Part shown: positions 16,735-26,139 of the stretch, piece after piece
How positions within the stretch are numbered: position 1 is the stretch's first letter
How the letters are laid out: each line of letters opens with the position of its first letter
Assembly (NCBI RefSeq): GCF_030252345.1
Contig: NZ_CP126980.1
Location: 3,549,501-3,613,500 of the forward strand
Direction of reading: 5' to 3'
Origin: Actinoplanes oblitus
GTDB lineage: Bacteria; Actinomycetota; Actinomycetes; Mycobacteriales; Micromonosporaceae
Length of the DNA: 64,000 bases
The notes under the pieces: generated by a model
Databases searched by the model: none
What the model was told of the DNA's origin: nothing
What the model saw: the letters and a program-made list of their open reading frames with translations, nothing else
Program-made: the position numbers and the translations under genes

Positions 16735-17739
16735 TCACCGGCTGCTGAAGGCCGCGTCGAACGCCGCCGACGGTGCGTCGAACAACCGGTCGCGGACGAA
16801 CGCCAACGCCTCCGGAGCCCCGACCAGCCGGTCCATCCCGGCGTCCTCCCACTCCACCGAGATCGGCCCGTGGTAGCCGATCGCGTTCAGGGCCCGGAAG
16901 CATCGCTCCCACGGCACGTCCCCGTGCCCGGTGGACACGAAGTCCCAGCCGCGCCGCAGGTCGGCCCAGGCCAGGTGTGATCCGAGCCGCCCGTTGCGCC
17001 CGTTGCCGACGGCGAGCTTCACGTCCTTGCAGTCCACGTGGTAGATCCGGTCGGCGAACTCCAGGATGAAGTCCGCCGGGTCCAGGTCCTGCCAGATGAA
17101 GTGCGACGGGTCCCAGTTCAGCCCGAACGCCGGCCGGTGCCCGATCGCGTCCAGGGCGCGCCGCGTCGTCCAGTAGTCGTAGGCGATCTCACTGGGGTGC
17201 ACCTCGTGCGCGAACCGGACCCCCACCTCGTCGAACACGTCCAGGATCGGGTTCCACCGGTCGGCGAAGTCCTGGTACCCGGCGTCGATGACGTCCTGGG
17301 ACACCGGCGGGAACATCGCCACGTATTTCCAGATCGCCGAGCCGGTGAACCCGACGACAGTGTCGACGCCGAGCCGGGCGGCGGTGCGCGCGGTGTCCTT
17401 CAGCGCCTGGGCCGCGCGGTCCCGGACGCCGGCCGGGTCGCCGTCGCCCCACACCGCGGCCGGCAGGATGTCCCGGTGGCGGTGGTCGATCGGGTCGTCG
17501 CAGACCGCCTGGCCGGTCAGGTGGTTGGAGATGGCGAAGACCTTCAGGCCGTACTTGTCCAGGATCGCTTTTCGGGAGGACACGTACGAGTCGTCGGTGG
17601 CGCCCCGCGCGACGTCCAGGTGATCACCCCAGCAGGCGATCTCCAGGCCGTCATAGCCCCAGCCGGAGGCCAGTTCGCAGACCTTTTCGAAGGGCAGGTC
17701 CGCCCACTGCCCGGTGAACAGTGTGATCGGTCGGGTCAT
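16735..17739 (-). CDS. Sugar phosphate isomerase/epimerase (AP endonuclease family 2 TIM barrel)
   Basis: 334 residues with the xylose-isomerase-like TIM barrel used by IolE/IolI/UlaE-type enzymes: [74 protein letters not shown] and [12 protein letters not shown]. The acidic and His residues in these strands form the divalent-metal site known for the family. It is the last gene of the ROK-ABC-oxidoreductase operon, ten bases after the Gfo/Idh/MocA stop, and probably acts on the ketone made by that enzyme. Substrate likely a cyclitol or rare sugar (inference). Confidence 0.9.
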   Translation of the reverse strand: MTRPITLFTGQWADLPFEKVCELASGWGYDGLEIACWGDHLDVARGATDDSYVSSRKAILDKYGLKVFAISNHLTGQAVCDDPIDHRHRDILPAAVWGDGDPAGVRDRAAQALKDTARTAARLGVDTVVGFTGSAIWKYVAMFPPVSQDVIDAGYQDFADRWNPILDVFDEVGVRFAHEVHPSEIAYDYWTTRRALDAIGHRPAFGLNWDPSHFIWQDLDPADFILEFADRIYHVDCKDVKLAVGNGRNGRLGSHLAWADLRRGWDFVSTGHGDVPWERCFRALNAIGYHGPISVEWEDAGMDRLVGAPEALAFVRDRLFDAPSAAFDAAFSSR

Positions 17740-17749
17740 GGCAGTCCTC

Positions 17750-18925
17750 TCAGACGGAGACGGGTTCGACAGCGGTCCACGTGCAGGTCTCGGCGGAGCG
17801 GGAGACCGCGTCGAGGACCAGTTGCACCTGCAGGGCGTCGCGGAACGACGGCGCCGGATCCCGTCCGGCGGCGATCGCCTGGATCAGGTCGTGGGCCTGG
17901 TGGGTGAAGGTGTGCTCGTAGCCGATCAGGTGCCCGGGCGGCCACCAGGCCGACAGGTACGGATGCGACGGCTCGGTGACCAGGATGCGGGTGAAGCCCT
18001 GCTCGGTCTCCGGTATGTCCCGGCTGTAGAACTGCAGCTCGTTCATCCGCTCGAAGTCGAACACCAGCGTGCCGAGCGACCCGTTGATCTCCACGCGCAG
18101 GCCGTTCTTGCGTCCGGTCGCGAATCGGGTGGCCTCGTACGTCGCCACGATGCCCTCGCCGAGCCGGGCCAGGAACAGCGCCGCGTCGTCCACGGTGACC
18201 TCGCCGTACTCGGCGGAGCCGGTGGCGGACAGCCCGGCCGAGGCGGACGGCAGCGGACGGGACTTGACGAACGTCGACGTCAGCGCGCTGACCTCGGTGA
18301 TCGACCGGCCGGTGACGTACTGGGTCAGGTCGACGAGGTGCGCGCCGAGGTCGCCGAGGGCCCCGGACCCGGCGACCTCCCGCCGCAGGCGCCAGACCAG
18401 CGGGTACGACGGGTCCACGATCCAGTCCTGCAGGTAGTGGGCGCGTACGTGCCGGATGGTGCCGAGCCGGCCCTCGGCGATCATCTGCCGCATCAGGGCG
18501 ACGGCGGGCACCCGGCGGTAGTTGAAGCCGCACATCGCGCGTACCCCGGATTGTTGTGCCGCCGCCGCGGCCGCGGCCATCTTGCGGGCCTCGGCCACCG
18601 AATTGGCCAGGGGTTTCTCGCAGAGGACGTGTTTGCCCGCGGCCAGCGCGGCGATGGCGATCTCGGCGTGCGTGTCGCCCGGCGTGCAGATGTCGATCAG
18701 GTCGACGTCGTCGCGGGTGAGCAGCGTGCGCCAGTCGTCGGTGTGCCCGGCCCAGCCGAGCCGGGCGGCCGCGGCTGCCACCGACGCCTCGGTGCGGCCG
18801 CTGACCACCCGCATCTCGACCGGGGCCGGCAGGTCGTAGACGTGGTTGACAGTGCGCCACGCCTGCGAGTGCGCGGCCCCCATGAACGCGTAGCCGACCA
18901 TGCCGACGCGCAGCGGTTGCGACAT
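17750..18925 (-). CDS. Gfo/Idh/MocA-family oxidoreductase
   Basis: 391 residues. N-terminal Rossmann domain with [32 protein letters not shown] and the catalytic CEKPLANS motif; a C-terminal alpha/beta domain with [15 protein letters not shown]. The family uses NAD(P) to oxidise sugars or inositols. It sits between the sugar-binding lipoprotein gene (eight bases away) and the TIM-barrel isomerase gene (ten bases), so it most likely oxidises the imported substrate. Start ATG 18925. Confidence 0.93.
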   Translation of the reverse strand: MSQPLRVGMVGYAFMGAAHSQAWRTVNHVYDLPAPVEMRVVSGRTEASVAAAAARLGWAGHTDDWRTLLTRDDVDLIDICTPGDTHAEIAIAALAAGKHVLCEKPLANSVAEARKMAAAAAAAQQSGVRAMCGFNYRRVPAVALMRQMIAEGRLGTIRHVRAHYLQDWIVDPSYPLVWRLRREVAGSGALGDLGAHLVDLTQYVTGRSITEVSALTSTFVKSRPLPSASAGLSATGSAEYGEVTVDDAALFLARLGEGIVATYEATRFATGRKNGLRVEINGSLGTLVFDFERMNELQFYSRDIPETEQGFTRILVTEPSHPYLSAWWPPGHLIGYEHTFTHQAHDLIQAIAAGRDPAPSFRDALQVQLVLDAVSRSAETCTWTAVEPVSV

Positions 18926-18933
18926 CAGACCCC

Positions 18934-19974
18934 CTAGAAGCCGAGCGGCGCGTACTTCGACGCGTTGTCCTTGGTGATCGTCTCGGAGGCGAGCGTGATC
19001 TCCTTGGGCACCTGCAGCTCCACCAGGTCGGACAGGCCCTTGCCCTGGCCGATCAGCCGGGCCAGGCTGATCGCCGAGGAGGCCATCGACGGGCTGTAGG
19101 TGACGGTTGCCTTGAGCACGGTGTCGTCCTTGGTGATGCCGTCGATGGCGGCTTTCGAGCCGGCGCCGCCGACCATGAAGAACTCGCCGCGGTTGGCCTG
19201 CTTGATCGCGGCGAGCACGCCGATGCCCTGGTCGTCGTCGTGGTTCCAGAGGGCGTCCATCTTGGGCAGCGCCTGCAGCAGGGCGGTCGCGGCGGCCTGC
19301 CCGGAGTCGGCGGTGAACTCGGCCGGGCGCCGGTTGGCGACCTTGAAGCCGTACACGGCGAGCGCGGCGTTGAACCCGGCGGTGCGTTCCTGGGTCAGTT
19401 CCAGGGAGTCGATGCCGGGGATCTCGCCGATGATCGGGTTGCTGACGCCCTTGGCCTTGAGCTGGTCACCGATGTATTTGCCGGCGGCCAGGCCCATGCC
19501 GTAGTTGTCGCCCTTGATCTGCAGCCGGTAGGCGGCCGCCGACGGGAACGCCCGGTCCAGGTTGACCACCGGGATGCCGGCCCGCATCGCCTCCAGGCCG
19601 GTGGCGTTCAGCTCCTTGCCGTCGTGCGGCAGCATCACGATGACGGTGGGTTTCTGGGCGATCAGGGTGGCCAGGGCGGCGCGCTGGGCGGCCGCGTCGG
19701 TGCCCGCCTCGACGGTGCGCAGTTCGACGTCGGCGTACTGCTTGGCCTGTGCCTTGGCGTTGTTGGTGATCGCCGCGATCCAGCCGTGGTCGGCGGCCGG
19801 GGCGGAGAATCCGATGACGACCTGCTGCCCGGCGGCGGCGTTGGCGTTGCCGCTGGTGTCGGTCTTGACCTGGGCGGTGCCGGCCGGGTCGTTGCTGGTG
19901 CAGGCGCTGAGCGCGAGGCCGGTGCCGGCCGCCGCGCTACCGAGAAGGATGTTCCGACGGCTTATCTGGATCAT
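18934..19974 (-). CDS. Sugar ABC transporter substrate-binding lipoprotein
   Basis: 346 residues. The N-terminus has a twin-arginine-like SRRNILLG followed by a lipobox ALSAC (Cys25), so it is probably a Tat-exported lipoprotein. The mature part is a type I ribose/inositol-type binding protein (VVIGFSAPAADHGWIAAITN, PTVIVMLPHDGKEL, IPVVNLDRAFP, DALWNHDDDQGIGVLAAIKQ). Its 5' end overlaps the permease gene by 38 bases. Delivers substrate to the permease and ATPase encoded upstream. Confidence 0.93.
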   Translation of the reverse strand: MIQISRRNILLGSAAAGTGLALSACTSNDPAGTAQVKTDTSGNANAAAGQQVVIGFSAPAADHGWIAAITNNAKAQAKQYADVELRTVEAGTDAAAQRAALATLIAQKPTVIVMLPHDGKELNATGLEAMRAGIPVVNLDRAFPSAAAYRLQIKGDNYGMGLAAGKYIGDQLKAKGVSNPIIGEIPGIDSLELTQERTAGFNAALAVYGFKVANRRPAEFTADSGQAAATALLQALPKMDALWNHDDDQGIGVLAAIKQANRGEFFMVGGAGSKAAIDGITKDDTVLKATVTYSPSMASSAISLARLIGQGKGLSDLVELQVPKEITLASETITKDNASKYAPLGF

Positions 19975-20983
19975 TTCTCCTCCTGAGGAGGTTGGTGAGC
20001 GAGCGGTACCGGAACTGCTGCAGGAGCACGGCGGCCACGATGATGCCGCCCTTGACCATGTTCTGGACCTCGGTGGCGAGGTTGTTGATCGCGAACAGGT
20101 TGGTGATGGTGGAGAAGACCAGCACCCCGAACAGGGCGCCGACGATGGTGCCGCGGCCGCCGGAGAGCAGCGTGCCGCCGATGATCGCCGCGGCGATCGC
20201 GTCGAGTTCGTAGAGGTTGGCCATCGCCGCCTGGGCGCTGGTGGCCTGCGAGGTCAGCATGATCGCGGCGATCCCGCAGCACAGCCCGGAGAGCACGTAG
20301 AGCAGCAGGGTGTGCCGTTTGACGTTGATCCCGGCCAGCCGGGCCGCCTCCGGGTTGCCGCCGACGGCTACCGTGCGCCGGCCGAAGGTGGTGCGGTTGA
20401 GCAGCACCCAGCCGGCCGCGACCACCACCGCCAGGATCCAGATCAGCAGCGGGATGCCGAGCAGTTTCGTGCTGGCGATGCCGTTGATCGTGCTGTTCGC
20501 GGAGACCTGGGTCTGCTTGCCGGAGATCTGCGCGGCCAGGCCGCGCGCCGACACCAGCATCGCGAGGGTCGCGATGAAGGGCACCAGTTTCCCGTACGCG
20601 ATGAGCACCCCGTTGACCAGCCCGACGGCGATGCCGACCACCAGCGCCGTGAAGATCATCCCGGCGGCGCCGTAGCTCTGCGTCGCGAGCGTGGTGGCCC
20701 AGACGCCGGCCAGGGCGATGATCGCCCCGACCGAGAGGTCGATCCCGCCGCCGATGATCACGAAGGTCATGCCGACGGTGACCACGCCGATGGCTGACGC
20801 CTGTTGCAGGATGGTGAGGATGTTGTTCTTCACCCAGGTGGGGTCGGAGTACAGCTCCGGCCTGGTGACGATCCCGATGATCACCAGGAGGACCAGCACC
20901 CCGACCAGGCCCAGGTTGCGCAGCACCCCGTCGTCGTATCTGTGGGACTTGTTCACTTCGGGAAGCGCCGTCTCGGCGATCAC
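19937..20983 (-). CDS. Ribose/inositol-type ABC transporter permease
   Basis: 348 residues, about nine to ten transmembrane helices of the RbsC/XylH/IatP family: GMTFVIIGGGIDLSVGAIIA, LVNGVLIAYGKLVPFIATLA, GGNPEAARLAGINVKRH and GTLLSGGRGTIVGALFGVLV. The GGIDLSVG stretch is the family signature. Start GTG 20983 forms a GTGA overlap with the ATPase stop. A single permease gene implies a homodimeric channel. Confidence 0.95.
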   Translation of the reverse strand: MIAETALPEVNKSHRYDDGVLRNLGLVGVLVLLVIIGIVTRPELYSDPTWVKNNILTILQQASAIGVVTVGMTFVIIGGGIDLSVGAIIALAGVWATTLATQSYGAAGMIFTALVVGIAVGLVNGVLIAYGKLVPFIATLAMLVSARGLAAQISGKQTQVSANSTINGIASTKLLGIPLLIWILAVVVAAGWVLLNRTTFGRRTVAVGGNPEAARLAGINVKRHTLLLYVLSGLCCGIAAIMLTSQATSAQAAMANLYELDAIAAAIIGGTLLSGGRGTIVGALFGVLVFSTITNLFAINNLATEVQNMVKGGIIVAAVLLQQFRYRSLTNLLRRRNDPDKPSEHPSR

Positions 20984-22488
20984 GCGGCTTCTCCCTCCAT
21001 CAGCGACCCCGCCATCACGAGGTCGAGCACGGCGTCCTCGTCCAGTTCGCCGGCCGCCGCCTCGCGGATCAGCCGGCCTTCGCGCATCACCAGCACCCGG
21101 TCGGCCAGGCCAAGCACCTCGGGCACCTCGCTGGAGACCAGCAGCACCCCGACCCCGTCCGCGGCCAGGCCGTGGATGACCTGGTAGAGCTCGGCGCGGG
21201 CGCCGACGTCGACGCCGCGGGTGGGCTCGTCGAGCAGCAGCAGCCGGGTGTGCCCGAGCAGCCAGCGGCCGACCACCACCTTCTGCTGGTTGCCGCCGGA
21301 CAGGGTGCGGGCCGGCCGGTCCACGTCGCGCGGCCGCAACTCCAGCGCGTCGGCGGTGCGCAGGGCGGCGGCGCGCTCGTCGCCGGCGGCGGTGAACCCG
21401 GCGTGCGCGAACCCGGCGAACGACGCGAGGGTCATGTTCTTGAAGACCGGCTCGTCGAGCAGCAGGGCCTGGCTCTTGCGTTCCTCCGGGGCCATCCCCA
21501 TGCCGTGCCGCACCGCCGCGCCGACCCCGGTGATCCGGTGACCGTCGAGGGTGACGGTGCCGCCGTCCGGGATCCGGGCGCCGAAGATGGTCTCCAGCAG
21601 CTCCGAGCGGCCGGAGCCGACCAGCCCGGCGATCCCGACGATCTCGCCGGGCCGCACGGTGAGGCTGACGTCGGCGAACTCGCCGGCCCGGCTGAGGCGT
21701 TCGACGCGCAGCAGCGGCTCGGCGGTGTCGTCGGCCGGCACGCGGGGCGGGAAGACGTACTCGAAAGCCCGGCCCGTCATCTTGCCGACCAGCACCTTGG
21801 TCGGGGTGTCGGCGGGCAGGCCGGCGGCGGTGGTGCGGCCGTCCTTGAGCACGGTGACCCGGTCGCCGATCTCGCGGATCTCGGCGAGCCGGTGCGAGAT
21901 GTAGACGACGGCGATGCCGCGGGCGGTCAGTTTCCGGATGATCCGGAACAGGTTGGCGACCTCGTCGTGGGCCAGCACCGCGCTGGGCTCGTCCATCACG
22001 ATCAGCTTGGCGTCGTGCGACAGGGCGCGGGCCATGCTGACGATCTGCTTGCCGGCCGAGGGCAGGTGCCGGACCAGGCGGCGGGGCGGGATCTCCGGAT
22101 GGCCGAGCTCCGCCAGGATCGCCCGGGTGCGCTCGAAGCCGGTCCGGCGGCGGGTGAACCCGAACCGGCTGGGCTCGTGGCCGAGGAAGACGTTCTCGGC
22201 GACGCTCAGCTCGTCGACCAGGTCGAGTTCCTGGTAGATGGTGGCGATCCCGGCGCGCATCGCGGCCTGGGGGCTGGCCGGCGCGAACGGCTCGCCCTGC
22301 CAGAGGATCTCGCCGGAGTCGGCGTGGTGCACCCCGGCGAGCGTCTTGATCAGGGTGGATTTGCCGGCGCCGTTCTGGCCGAGCAGGCAGTGCACCTCGC
22401 CGGCCTCGACGTCCAGGTGCACGCCGTCGAGGGCGCGTACCCCGGGGAACGTCTTGACCACGTCGGTCAGGGCCAGCACCGGGCTCAT
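20980..22488 (-). CDS. Sugar ABC transporter ATP-binding protein (double NBD)
   Basis: 502 residues with two tandem ATPase domains, as in RbsA/XylG/MglA. First half: Walker A GQNGAGKST, Walker B LIVMDEPSAVL, with a degenerate signature LPSAGKQ. Second half: degenerate Walker A GLVGSGRSE, canonical signature LSGGNQQKV and Walker B LLLLDEPTRGVDVGARAE. This asymmetry is normal in the family. Start ATG 22488 makes an ATGA overlap with the ROK stop; longer in-frame readings run inside the ROK gene and are shadows. Confidence 0.95.
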   Translation of the reverse strand: MSPVLALTDVVKTFPGVRALDGVHLDVEAGEVHCLLGQNGAGKSTLIKTLAGVHHADSGEILWQGEPFAPASPQAAMRAGIATIYQELDLVDELSVAENVFLGHEPSRFGFTRRRTGFERTRAILAELGHPEIPPRRLVRHLPSAGKQIVSMARALSHDAKLIVMDEPSAVLAHDEVANLFRIIRKLTARGIAVVYISHRLAEIREIGDRVTVLKDGRTTAAGLPADTPTKVLVGKMTGRAFEYVFPPRVPADDTAEPLLRVERLSRAGEFADVSLTVRPGEIVGIAGLVGSGRSELLETIFGARIPDGGTVTLDGHRITGVGAAVRHGMGMAPEERKSQALLLDEPVFKNMTLASFAGFAHAGFTAAGDERAAALRTADALELRPRDVDRPARTLSGGNQQKVVVGRWLLGHTRLLLLDEPTRGVDVGARAELYQVIHGLAADGVGVLLVSSEVPEVLGLADRVLVMREGRLIREAAAGELDEDAVLDLVMAGSLMEGEAA

Positions 22489-23642
22489 GGGATCTGCTCG
22501 AACGCCGTGTCGCTGGCCAGCACGGCGGCGCCGGTGACGCCGGCCCGGCCGCTCAGCTCGGAGAGCACCACCGGCAGGTTGCCGGTGGCCAGCGGCAGGG
22601 ACCGCCGGTAGACCACGCTGCGGATCTCGGCCAGTAGTACGTGGCCGAGCTGCGCCAACCCGCCCCCGATCACGATCATCGACGGGTTGGCGAAGCTGAC
22701 CAGCGCGGCCAGGACCCCGCCGAGGCGGCGGCCGCCCTCGCGGATGAGCTGGATGCAGACCACGTCGCCCTCGGCCGCGCCGTCCGCGACGTCCTTGGCG
22801 GTCAGCCCGGTGGCTTTCGCCAGCCGCTCGGCGAGCGCGGGGGAGGCGCCGGACCGGGCCGCGGCCAGCGCGTCGCGGGCCAGTGCCGCGCCGCTGAACA
22901 CCGCTTCCAGGCAGCCGGTGTTGCCGCACGAGCAGGTCGGGCCGGACGCGTCGACCTGGATGTGCCCGATGTCGCCGGCGCACCCGTCGACACCGCGGTA
23001 GACGCCGCCGGTCAGGTGGATGCCGCAGCCGATCCCGGTGCCGATCTTAACGAACAGGAAGTCGTCGACGGACCGGGCCACCCCGCCGTGGCGTTCGCCG
23101 ACCGCCATGATGTTGACGTCGTTGTCCACCACGACCGGGCAGCCGTGCTCGCGGGCGAGCAGCTCACGCACCGGGTAGCGGTCCCAGCCGGGCATTATCG
23201 GCGGGGACACCGGCACCCCGTCGCGGAAGCTGACCGGGCCGGGCACGCCGATGCCCACCGCGTCGAGGCGCTCGTAGACGCCCTCGGCGCGGGCCTTGGC
23301 CAGCAGCTCGCTGACCCGGTGCAGGATCGCTTTCGGGCCCTGGCGGATGTCGGCCGGTTCCCGGTACGCGGCCAGCGGCTCGAGCCGTCCGTTGACCACC
23401 TCGATGTCGATCGAGCTGGCCCCCAGGTCGACAGCGGCGAACCGCAGCCGCGGGTGGATCGCGACAAGGGTGGACCGGCGGCCGCCGCGCGAGGCGGCCA
23501 TGCCCGCCTCGGCCAGGAAGCCGGCCTTGACCAGCCGCTCCACCTCGGACGTCAGGCGCGGGCGGGTCAACCCGAGCCGGTCGCCGAGTTCGGCCCGGGA
23601 GACCGGGCCGTCGTCGCGCAGCGCACGAAGTATCGGTAACAC
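22485..23642 (-). CDS. ROK-family transcriptional regulator, first gene of the sugar operon
   Basis: 385 residues. N-terminal winged helix (1-60; RALRDDGPVSRAELGDRLGL, RPRLTSEVERLVKAG) and a ROK sugar-kinase-like domain: FAAVDLGASSIDIEVV, GIGVPGPV, DNDVNIMAVGERHGG, KIGTGIGCGI, and the ROK zinc site GHIQVDASGPTCSCGNTGCLE. Start GTG 23642 with TGAGGGG upstream; no earlier in-frame start exists. Being the first gene of the operon and preceded by palindromes at 23716-23757, it probably represses its own operon and is relieved by the transported sugar. Confidence 0.93.
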   Translation of the reverse strand: MLPILRALRDDGPVSRAELGDRLGLTRPRLTSEVERLVKAGFLAEAGMAASRGGRRSTLVAIHPRLRFAAVDLGASSIDIEVVNGRLEPLAAYREPADIRQGPKAILHRVSELLAKARAEGVYERLDAVGIGVPGPVSFRDGVPVSPPIMPGWDRYPVRELLAREHGCPVVVDNDVNIMAVGERHGGVARSVDDFLFVKIGTGIGCGIHLTGGVYRGVDGCAGDIGHIQVDASGPTCSCGNTGCLEAVFSGAALARDALAAARSGASPALAERLAKATGLTAKDVADGAAEGDVVCIQLIREGGRRLGGVLAALVSFANPSMIVIGGGLAQLGHVLLAEIRSVVYRRSLPLATGNLPVVLSELSGRAGVTGAAVLASDTAFEQIP

Positions 23643-23715
23643 GACGGACCCCTCACTTTGCGTGCTGTGTTCGCCGTCACCGTAGGGCTCTTCCGTCGTC
23701 TCGGTCCATGCCTTC

Positions 23716-23757
23716 GTTCTGTTTGGACAGAACTTTTGTCGCTCCGCGCAAAAGTTC
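23716..23757. promoter_or_regulatory. Overlapping palindromes upstream of the ROK operon
   Basis: Two perfect inverted repeats share bases: GTTCTG-N6-CAGAAC (23716-23733) and GAACTTTTG-N10-CAAAAGTTC (23730-23757). They lie 74-115 bases upstream of the ROK start in an AT-rich patch, as expected for a promoter/operator of the ROK-ABC operon. Confidence 0.55.
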
Positions 23758-23780
23758 GGCGCCGCACACCCGCTTCCGCT

Positions 23781-23834
23781 CCGGACGAGGATGGCGCCGG
23801 GACCCGATCGGGTCCCGGCGCCATCCTCGTCCGG
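23781..23834. terminator. Perfect 54-bp palindrome, probable terminator hairpin
   Basis: The 27 bases 23781-23807 are exactly complementary in reverse to 23808-23834, with no spacer. It lies 41 bases beyond the stop of the minus-strand gene ending at 23875 and upstream of the ROK promoter, so it most likely ends transcription of the sigma-factor operon. No T run on either side. Confidence 0.6.
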
Positions 23835-23874
23835 GCTCAGCCGCGACGGCAGGGGCCGGTCGCGGCGTCAGCGG

Positions 23875-24939
23875 TCACTCGCAGCCGATGGCGTCCCGGT
23901 AGCCGCGGGGCGTCTTGCCGGCGGCGACCTGGTCGGCGACCTCCCAGAAGACCTCGGACCAGCCGCCGTCCTTCTCCATCGACTTCAGGATCTTCCACTG
24001 GTGGCTGCCGCGCATCGCGGCCTCGGCCTTGCTCCGGGCCGCGCTGTCACCGGCCTTGCCGGCCCGCTGCCACTCGGCGATCCACGCGCAGCCCACCTTG
24101 CCGGTCACGCCGGCCCCGAACTGGTACCGGTCGTTGGTGCCGAGCTTGGTCAGCACGCTCTTGTCGAACCCGGGCGGCAGCGGGATGTCGGCGAGCAACT
24201 CGGCCGCCGCGTCCGCCGCCTTGGCCGGGGTGACGATCTCCGGCGGCAGCGCGGCCAGCCAGGTGTCCACGTCCACCTGCTTGATCCCGGCGGTGACCTC
24301 GTCGAACCGGGCCCGCGTCCACGCGCCGCCGGTGCGCAACTCGGCGAACGTCGTGCCCTGCGGCCGCAGCAGCAGGGCGAAGTCGCCGGCGCTGTAGGTG
24401 TAGACCTCACCCGGCAGCGGGCCGGCCTTGCCCGGCTGCGGCTTGCTCACGTCGCGCCGGTCGTCGACATAGCCCTGATAGTCCTTGGCCGGGTACCAGT
24501 TCATGTCCAGCGTGGCGCCGCCCTTGCGGAAGGTGATCGCGCCGGAGTCCTCGGCGAAGCCGGAGACGTTGGTGACCTCCCAGCCCGCCTCGCCGATCAG
24601 CAGCCGCGGGCTGGCCTCGGCCGCCTTGACCGCGGCCAGGGTCCAGCGGGACGCCGGCGCGCTGGTGGCGGGGGACGTGCCGGCCGCGACCGGACCGGCG
24701 GGCTTGTCCGGCTGATCGCGCAGCGCCGCCGTGACGCCGACCACGCCGACGACCGCCGCTGCCGTCGCCAGCGAGACGGCCAGCCGGCGGCCGAAGACGG
24801 GCCGGTGGACCGTGGCCGGTGCGGGGGGAACGGACATGATCTCCTCCAGGAGGTCGTGCTCGGCCCCGCGGAGATCGATCAACTCGGGACGGTAGGGATC
24901 GGCGTCGCGCACCAGGCGCTCCACGCGGTCGTCGGTCAT
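23875..24939 (-). CDS. Membrane-anchored partner protein of an ECF-like sigma factor
   Basis: 354 residues: a cytoplasmic N-terminus (1-50, MTDDRVERLVRDADPYRPEL, then HDLLEEIM), one transmembrane helix (about 50-72, RRLAVSLATAAAVVGVVGVT) and a large extracytoplasmic domain with LTAVKAAEAS-like and GWEVTNVSGFAEDSG segments. The arrangement resembles the CU044_5270-type proteins commonly encoded after sigma-70 genes in actinobacteria. Its ATG overlaps the sigma stop (ATGA). A role as anti-sigma factor is inferred only from topology and pairing; there is no zinc-binding HxxxCxxC motif. Confidence 0.75.
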   Translation of the reverse strand: MTDDRVERLVRDADPYRPELIDLRGAEHDLLEEIMSVPPAPATVHRPVFGRRLAVSLATAAAVVGVVGVTAALRDQPDKPAGPVAAGTSPATSAPASRWTLAAVKAAEASPRLLIGEAGWEVTNVSGFAEDSGAITFRKGGATLDMNWYPAKDYQGYVDDRRDVSKPQPGKAGPLPGEVYTYSAGDFALLLRPQGTTFAELRTGGAWTRARFDEVTAGIKQVDVDTWLAALPPEIVTPAKAADAAAELLADIPLPPGFDKSVLTKLGTNDRYQFGAGVTGKVGCAWIAEWQRAGKAGDSAARSKAEAAMRGSHQWKILKSMEKDGGWSEVFWEVADQVAAGKTPRGYRDAIGCE

Positions 24940-25529
24940 CGGCCCTCCTTCGGGGACGGTGCGGACAGGATGCTGAACACATGTCCGGGCGGTGCCGGAT
25001 CGTCACCGACGAGTTCTCGCAGCCGCGCCCGGGCCCGGGACAGCCGGGTCCGTACCACCGCCGGGGACACCTCGAGCACCTCCGCCACCTCGCGCGGCTC
25101 CAGTCCCTCCCACGCGGTCAGGGTCAGCACCTCCCGATCGAGCCCGCCGAGCCGGGCCAGCGCGTCGCGCACCGCCAGCCGCTGCGGCACCTCGGCCGCC
25201 GGATCCCCGCCGATCGCGGCCAGCCGGGCCCGCAACCGGTCACCGAGCCGGTTGCGCCGCTCGTTGCCGCGATGGTGGTTGGCCAGCACCCGCCGGGCCA
25301 CACCGTAGAGCCACAGCCGCGTCTCCGCCCCGCCGGGCATGTCGTCCCGCCGCCGCCAGGCGATCAGAAACGTCTCGGCGACCACATCGGCCGCGTCGGC
25401 GGGCTGCTCGACCCGCCGCACCGCATAGCCGAGCAGCGCCGAGAAGTTGGCGGCGTAGGTCTGCCGGAATTGTTCATCGGAACTCACGATCACCTCATGT
25501 CCGGCAGCACCCACATCGTGACAGCTCAT
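24936..25529 (-). CDS. RNA polymerase sigma factor, ECF-type
   Basis: Up to 197 residues. Region 2 is visible as FRQTYAANFSALLGYAVRRV and DAADVVAETFLIAWRRRDDM, region 4 as LGGLDREVLTLTAWEGLEP followed by REVAEVLEVSPAVVRTRLSR. The start is uncertain: ATG 25529, or GTG 25493/25487 giving a more usual N-terminus (VSSDEQFRQTY). Translationally coupled to the membrane protein downstream through an ATGA overlap. An eight-base-arm inverted repeat lies just upstream. Confidence 0.9.
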   Translation of the reverse strand: MSCHDVGAAGHEVIVSSDEQFRQTYAANFSALLGYAVRRVEQPADAADVVAETFLIAWRRRDDMPGGAETRLWLYGVARRVLANHHRGNERRNRLGDRLRARLAAIGGDPAAEVPQRLAVRDALARLGGLDREVLTLTAWEGLEPREVAEVLEVSPAVVRTRLSRARARLRELVGDDPAPPGHVFSILSAPSPKEGR

Positions 25530-25542
25530 CCTGCCCGGATTC

Positions 25543-25569
25543 GCCGAGCGAGCGGTCCAGCCGCTCGGC
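25543..25569. promoter_or_regulatory. Inverted repeat upstream of the sigma factor gene
   Basis: GCCGAGCG (25543-25550) and CGCTCGGC (25562-25569) are perfectly complementary with an 11-base loop, in the 105-base divergent gap between the sigma factor and OsmC genes. Could be an operator or an mRNA hairpin. Confidence 0.35.
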
Positions 25570-25634
25570 GCTCCCGGAAACCGATCATGTTAGGTGGGTC
25601 GCCCCGGCGGTGCCGGCCACGGGAGAATGCCGCC

Positions 25635-26033
25635 ATGAACGAGTTCGAGGTGGTGGTCGGCGCCGGATGCCTGCGGTCCGCTCGGGAGCGGGTGGTCCGC
25701 TTCCCGCACCGGTGGACCGGGGAGGGCGTGACCGTCGAGGCGGACTTCACCGGGGCACACCTGCTGCACCTGGCCGCCGCCGGATGCGTGCTCAACGACG
25801 TCTATCGCGAAGCCGCCGCCCTGAACCTCGAGGTGGACGGCGTCCGGGTCACCGCGTCGGGCGGCTTCGACACGTCCACCTGGGCCTCGACCGGCATCGA
25901 GTACCGGGTCGAACTGGCCTCCGCCACCGCCTCCGCCGCCGACCGCGAGGCGCTGCTGGCCCGGGTCGACGAGGTCGCCGAGATCCCCCGCACCCTCCGG
26001 GCCGGCGCCCGGGTCGAGCGAGTCGCCCCCTGA
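25635..26033 (+). CDS. OsmC-family protein
   Basis: 132 residues of the OsmC/Ohr fold: RFPHRWTGEGVTVEADFTGA, HLLHLAAAGCVLNDVYREA, ALNLEVDGVRVTASGGFD, then EYRVELASATASAADREAL. It has one of the cysteines (in AAGCVLND) in the position of the Ohr/OsmC peroxidatic pair; the second cysteine is not evident, so peroxidase activity is uncertain. Start ATG 25635 after CACGGGAGAATG. Divergent from the sigma factor gene. Confidence 0.85.
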   Translation: MNEFEVVVGAGCLRSARERVVRFPHRWTGEGVTVEADFTGAHLLHLAAAGCVLNDVYREAAALNLEVDGVRVTASGGFDTSTWASTGIEYRVELASATASAADREALLARVDEVAEIPRTLRAGARVERVAP

Positions 26034-26139
26034 CGCCCGCCGGGGAGCCGACGCTGTCGTGTCGCTCGGGTGGCGGCATCGGACGATCGTCACAGATGGT
26101 CGTCGGCCGTCGCACGACCGGCAGCCTCGACCCCTCTGC

